The notes beneath the pieces are model-generated. The model was given only the letters and a program-made list of their open reading frames with translations, searched no databases and had not been told where the DNA came from. A program made the position numbers and the translations under genes. A DNA stretch of 64,000 nt from Aldehydirespirator sp965204875 (lineage in GTDB: Bacteria > Actinomycetota > Acidimicrobiia > Acidimicrobiales > Aldehydirespiratoraceae). The DNA is taken from assembly GCA_965204875.1 (NCBI GenBank), contig OZ242020.1, forward strand, positions 434,001 through 498,000, written 5' to 3'. Below, piece after piece: positions 60,604 through 64,000 of the stretch (its first letter is position 1; each line of letters starts with the position of its first letter).

Positions 60604-61058
60604 GCCGCCCCCCGCAGAGCCGCGGCGGCCGCGGCAGGCGACGCACCCGCGACGGCAGCCTCGTGATGATCAGCTGGCGCGACATCCCCGCCCAGGTCAA
60701 CGCCGGCGCCGGCGACGACCGGGTGCAGCGGATCCTGCCCCGCCGGTTCCAGAAGGCCATCGACCGCGCCGCCATGGTCGCCGGCAAGACGCAAGCCTCC
60801 GAGTACGTCGGCGAGTGGCGCCGCTCGGTGATAACCGGCGACCCTGCCGACCCCGCGGCCGCGGCCGTCGCCGCCGCGGCGCAGCTGGAGGACGCGTTCC
60901 CCCGCGAGCGGCTCGCCGAGTTCGTGAAGACCGGAGGCTGGGATCCCTCCCGGCCCGTGCCCACTGACAGCGACGACGCCGCAGTCAGCACCGGAGAGGA
61001 AACAAACGTGACCCGCACCGCAGTCGGCTCCCCGACCACAGAAGCAGGAGCACCGTGA
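60600..61058 (+). CDS. Virulence-factor-like (PF13769-type) small protein
   Basis: 152 residues from ATG 60600 (ATGA overlap with the DUF1638 gene). The conserved part is 'VMISWRDIPAQVNAGAGDD', 'RILPRRFQKAIDRAAMVAGK' and 'YVGEWRR', a domain annotated as virulence factor but recurrent in corrinoid methyl-transfer operons. The first 20 residues are Arg/Gly-rich and the last 40 are an acidic, low-complexity tail. No catalytic motif is evident. It overlaps the next gene by four bases (GTGA). Confidence 0.75.
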   Translation: MSRPPQSRGGRGRRRTRDGSLVMISWRDIPAQVNAGAGDDRVQRILPRRFQKAIDRAAMVAGKTQASEYVGEWRRSVITGDPADPAAAAVAAAAQLEDAFPRERLAEFVKTGGWDPSRPVPTDSDDAAVSTGEETNVTRTAVGSPTTEAGAP

Positions 61059-61957
61059 CCCGCACCGTCGTCAGCTCCGCCACCAAGGAAGTGGTGATCG
61101 GCTTCGACCGACCCTTCGTGATGATCGGAGAGCGGATAAACCCCACCGGGCGCAAGCTGCTGGCGCAGGAGATGCGCGACGGGGACTTCAGCCGGGTCGA
61201 GGCCGACGCCGTTGCGCAGACCGCGGCAGGCGCCCACATGCTCGACGTGAACGCCGGCATCCCGCTCGCCGACGAGCCGGCGCTGCTGGCCCAGGCCATC
61301 AAGCTCGTGCAGAGCGTTACCGACGTGCCGCTGTCGATCGACTCCTCCATCATCGAGGCACTAGAGGCGGGCATCGCCGTCTACGAGGGCAAGCCGCTCA
61401 TCAACTCCGTCACCGGCGAGGACGAGGTGCTCGAGCGGGTGCTGCCGCTGGTGGCCCGCCACGGTGCCGCGGTCGTCGCCATCTCCAACGACGAGACGGG
61501 CATCAGCGAGGACCCCGACGTGCGCTTCGAGGTGGCCCGCAAGATCGTGAACCGCGCCGCGGACCACGGCATCGCCGCCGCCGATGTGGTGGTCGACCCC
61601 CTGGTGATGCCCATCGGGGCGCTGGGGAACGCCGGCAAGCAGGTGTTGCGGCTGGTGCGGCGCCTGCACTCCGAGCTTGGCGTCAACACGACCTGCGGCG
61701 CCAGCAACGTGAGCTTCGGGCTTCCGGCGCGGCACATGATCACCGGCACGTTCCTGTCCATGGCCATCGGCGCGGGCATGACCTCGGCCATCATGAACCC
61801 GCTGCATCCGGAGGTGAAGAACGCGGTCATGGCGGCCGACGTGCTGGCCGGCAACGACCGCGACTGCGCGGCGTGGATCGCCGAGCACCGGGACCCCGCG
61901 ACCGTCGGATCGAGGGGCGGCCGCCAGCGCGCCGGCCGGCGCAGGGGGGCCGTCTGA
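61055..61957 (+). CDS. Methyltetrahydrofolate:corrinoid methyltransferase (pterin-binding)
   Basis: 300 residues from GTG 61055. DHPS-like TIM barrel: 'FVMIGERINPTGRKLLAQEM', 'GAHMLDVNAGIPLADEP' (pterin-site Asp/Asn), 'VPLSIDSSIIEALEAG', 'LINSVTGEDEVLERVLPL' and 'VVVDPLVMPIGAL', 'GVNTTCGASNVSFGLPARH'. This is the pattern of AcsE/MtgA-type enzymes that move a methyl group between THF and a Co(I) corrinoid. Residues after about 280 form a short Arg-rich tail. It partners with the corrinoid protein at 59003-59743. Confidence 0.93.
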   Translation: MTRTVVSSATKEVVIGFDRPFVMIGERINPTGRKLLAQEMRDGDFSRVEADAVAQTAAGAHMLDVNAGIPLADEPALLAQAIKLVQSVTDVPLSIDSSIIEALEAGIAVYEGKPLINSVTGEDEVLERVLPLVARHGAAVVAISNDETGISEDPDVRFEVARKIVNRAADHGIAAADVVVDPLVMPIGALGNAGKQVLRLVRRLHSELGVNTTCGASNVSFGLPARHMITGTFLSMAIGAGMTSAIMNPLHPEVKNAVMAADVLAGNDRDCAAWIAEHRDPATVGSRGGRQRAGRRRGAV

Positions 61958-61980
61958 GGCCTGGAGCCGGAGCCTGCGGC

Positions 61981-63960
61981 ATGTCCGAGACGCACAGCGT
62001 GGTGTTCAACCCGTCGGGCATCCGCGCTTCGGTGGGTGCGGGCGCAACGGTGCTGGACGCGGCCCGCGCCGGGGGGGTCGATCTCGACTCGGTGTGCGGC
62101 GGCAGGGGCATCTGCGGCCGCTGCCAGGTATCGCCCGTCACCGCCGGCGCGCTGTCGGATCCGGGCCCGACCGAGCTGCGGTATTCAGGACGCCGCCCGA
62201 TCGCGCCGGACTGCAGGCTCGGCTGCCAGGCAGTGGTGCTGGCCAACGCGGTGATCGACGTGCCCGAGGCGAGCCAGGTGCATCGCCCCGTGGTGCGCAA
62301 GGCCATCGACCTCGGCGAGGTGACCATCGATCCGCTGGTCACGCTGCACTATGTGGAGCTGCCCGAGGTGGTGCTCGGGTTCGAGGCGGCGGAGCTCGAC
62401 CTCGTGTCCGGCGCGCTGGCGCTGGACTGGGGGATCGAGGGCGTGGAGTTCCCGCTGCGGGTGCTGGCCGGGCTGTCCCCCGCGATCGCCGCGGGCCGCC
62501 GCGCCGTGACCGTCGTGCTGCACGACCGCCGGACGGTGCTCGCGGTGCGGCCCGGCTACTCCGACGAGGCGTTCGGGATCGCCGTCGACATCGGCTCCAC
62601 GACCGTTGCCGGCTACCTGCTGGATCTCGCCTCGGGTGAGCTGCTGGCCGCCTCGGGCCTGATGAACCCGCAGATCCGCTTCGGCGAGGACCTGATGAGC
62701 CGGGTCTCCTACGTGATGATGAACCCGGGCGGTGACGCCGATCTGACCGCCGCCGTGCGGTCCGCTGTCAACGAGCTCGTCGAGGCCCTGTGCGCCGAGG
62801 CGGGCGTGCCGCCGGACCGCGTGCACGACCTTGTGGTGGTCGGCAACCCGATCATGCACCACCTCGTCTTGGGCATCGATCCCACGCCGCTGGGCGCGGC
62901 ACCCTTCACGCTCGCCACCTCTGCGCCGGTGAGGGGGAGCGCGCAGGACATAGGCGTGTCGTTGCCGCGCTCGGCGCTGTACGTGGGACCCTGCATCGCC
63001 GGCCACGTCGGCGCTGACGCAGCCGCGGCGACGCTGGCCGAGGGGCCGCACCGCGGCACAGATCCGATGCTGGTGGTGGATGTGGGAACCAACGCCGAGA
63101 TCGTGCTCGGCGACGGTGGTCGGGTGTTCGCCGCCTCGAGTCCCACCGGACCGGCCTTCGAGGGCGCCCAGATCAGCTGCGGTCAGAGGGCCACGGCCGG
63201 GGCGGTGGAGCGGGTGCGCATCGACCGCGATACCTGGGAGCCACGGTTCAAGGTGATCGGATGCGACCTGTGGTCAGACCACCCGGGCTTCGCCGAGGGC
63301 CTGCGGGAGGCTGGGCTGGAGGTCTCGGGTCTCTGCGGCTCGGGGATCATCGAGGTGGTCGCCGAGATGTTCCTGGCGGGCATCATCGACGCCCAGGGTG
63401 TGATCGCGCCCGGCGAGGGGCCCCGGCGCGGCCGCGTGGAGCGGGACGGTCGCACGTTCCGGTATGTGCTGCAATCCGAGCCGATCCCGCTGTCGATCAC
63501 GCAGGGCGATGTGCGCGCCATCCAGCTGGCCAAGGCGGCGCTGCGCGCCGGGATCGACCTGCTGCGCGAGCATGCCGACGCAGCCGAGGTGCATGACATC
63601 CGCCTGGCCGGAGCCTTCGGCACGCACATCGACCCGGTGAGGGCGATGGTGCTGGGCCTGGTGCCCGACGGCCCCGCCGGCACCGTGCGCGCCGCCGGCA
63701 ACGCCTCGGGCGTCGGTGCGGCCCGGATGCTGCTGTCACGCCGCCAGCGCGCCGAGGCCGAGCACCTGGTTCGCTCGGTCATCAAGATCGAGACGGCCAC
63801 GGAGCCGCGCTTCGGCGAGCTGTTCGTGGCCGCCATGGGGTTCCCGCACAGCACGGAGCCGACACCGCACCTGGCCTCGGTGATCGAGCTGCCCGAGCCG
63901 GCACCGGCCCAGTTGGAGCCGGCTCGCCGGCGCAGGCGCGGAGCCAGGCCGGCGGCATGA
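61981..63960 (+). CDS. RACo-like ASKHA ATPase, reductive activator of corrinoid proteins
   Basis: 659 residues from ATG 61981. An N-terminal [2Fe-2S] ferredoxin domain ('VDLDSVCGGRGICGRCQVSP') is followed by a linker and middle domain, then the ASKHA domain ('GIAVDIGSTTVAGYLLDLASG' phosphate 1, 'VVGNPIMHHLVLGID', 'LVVDVGTNAEIVLGDGGRV' phosphate 2, 'LAGAFGTHIDP'). RACo proteins use ATP to drive electron transfer that returns inactive Co(II) to Co(I). It fits the operon's need to reactivate its corrinoid protein. Confidence 0.93.
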   Translation: MSETHSVVFNPSGIRASVGAGATVLDAARAGGVDLDSVCGGRGICGRCQVSPVTAGALSDPGPTELRYSGRRPIAPDCRLGCQAVVLANAVIDVPEASQVHRPVVRKAIDLGEVTIDPLVTLHYVELPEVVLGFEAAELDLVSGALALDWGIEGVEFPLRVLAGLSPAIAAGRRAVTVVLHDRRTVLAVRPGYSDEAFGIAVDIGSTTVAGYLLDLASGELLAASGLMNPQIRFGEDLMSRVSYVMMNPGGDADLTAAVRSAVNELVEALCAEAGVPPDRVHDLVVVGNPIMHHLVLGIDPTPLGAAPFTLATSAPVRGSAQDIGVSLPRSALYVGPCIAGHVGADAAAATLAEGPHRGTDPMLVVDVGTNAEIVLGDGGRVFAASSPTGPAFEGAQISCGQRATAGAVERVRIDRDTWEPRFKVIGCDLWSDHPGFAEGLREAGLEVSGLCGSGIIEVVAEMFLAGIIDAQGVIAPGEGPRRGRVERDGRTFRYVLQSEPIPLSITQGDVRAIQLAKAALRAGIDLLREHADAAEVHDIRLAGAFGTHIDPVRAMVLGLVPDGPAGTVRAAGNASGVGAARMLLSRRQRAEAEHLVRSVIKIETATEPRFGELFVAAMGFPHSTEPTPHLASVIELPEPAPAQLEPARRRRRGARPAA

Positions 63961-63961
63961 T

Positions 63962-64000
63962 ATGAGTGATACGAGTGATGTGAGTGATACGAGCGCGACA
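63962..64000 (+). CDS. Start of the next gene (partial)
   Basis: ATG 63962 opens a frame that runs off the window, reading MSDTSDVSDTSAT. The first codons consist of 9-bp repeats (AGTGATACG-type). It could be the substrate methyltransferase of the corrinoid operon, but only 13 codons are visible. Confidence 0.4.
   Translation, partial: MSDTSDVSDTSAT

Overview
The window is a GC-rich actinobacterial chromosome segment. Support for Actinobacteria comes from a mycothiol ligase (mshC), an InhA-type enoyl reductase, a CarD regulator, and a thrS gene followed by a HIT hydrolase, as in mycobacteria. The wealth of CaiB/acyl-CoA dehydrogenase/LLM-type enzymes and the marked low-complexity linkers suggest an Acidimicrobiia-like lineage; that placement is inference.

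Layout. (1) 73-8350: a NitT/TauT-type ABC transporter with a flavin monooxygenase, a divergent FCD-GntR regulator, a ThDP enzyme and a CaiB/BaiF CoA-transferase, probably one uptake and catabolism locus. (2) 8392-10638: a HAD-fold protein lacking the usual nucleophile, an unknown protein and CarD. (3) 10742-19663: acyl-CoA-type metabolism (SDR, thiolase, LLM oxidoreductase, methyltransferase, three acyl-CoA dehydrogenases, a VOC protein). (4) tRNA-Pro and a two-gene molybdenum hydroxylase whose FAD and [2Fe-2S] parts are fused in reversed order. (5) 24018-34850: an accessory/defence island with a HEPN-MNT toxin-antitoxin pair, a lipoprotein, an orphan RHH-HTH antitoxin and its duplicated remnant, six 20-bp repeats, a truncated methylase-type gene, a RAMA-domain gene split by an amber codon, a PLD-SNF2 helicase gene interrupted by an IS30 element, and a PIN-RHH pair. 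(6) 34956-46407: a nucleoside salvage locus (two adenosine-deaminase-like proteins, a BmpA/NupOPQ-type transporter, an amidohydrolase) into which an AT-richer two-gene cassette (ParB-like plus putative nuclease-fold protein, 36144-38322) has been inserted. (7) 46579-58604: housekeeping genes (HIT, thrS, mshC, InhA-like fabI, two CNNM-type membrane proteins, PPOX-like, YcaQ-like, leuS). (8) 59003-64000: a tightly coupled corrinoid one-carbon operon (corrinoid protein, DUF1638, virulence-factor-like protein, methyl-THF methyltransferase, RACo-like activator).

Two things stand out. First, many spacers are built from partial tandem copies of the adjoining gene ends, often still carrying the stop or start codon; similar duplications also occur in frame inside genes. 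Second, the cassette at 36144-38322 and the decayed PLD-SNF2/RAMA/methylase island look like defence modules that I cannot match to a named system. All names rest on reading motifs by eye; no database search was possible.
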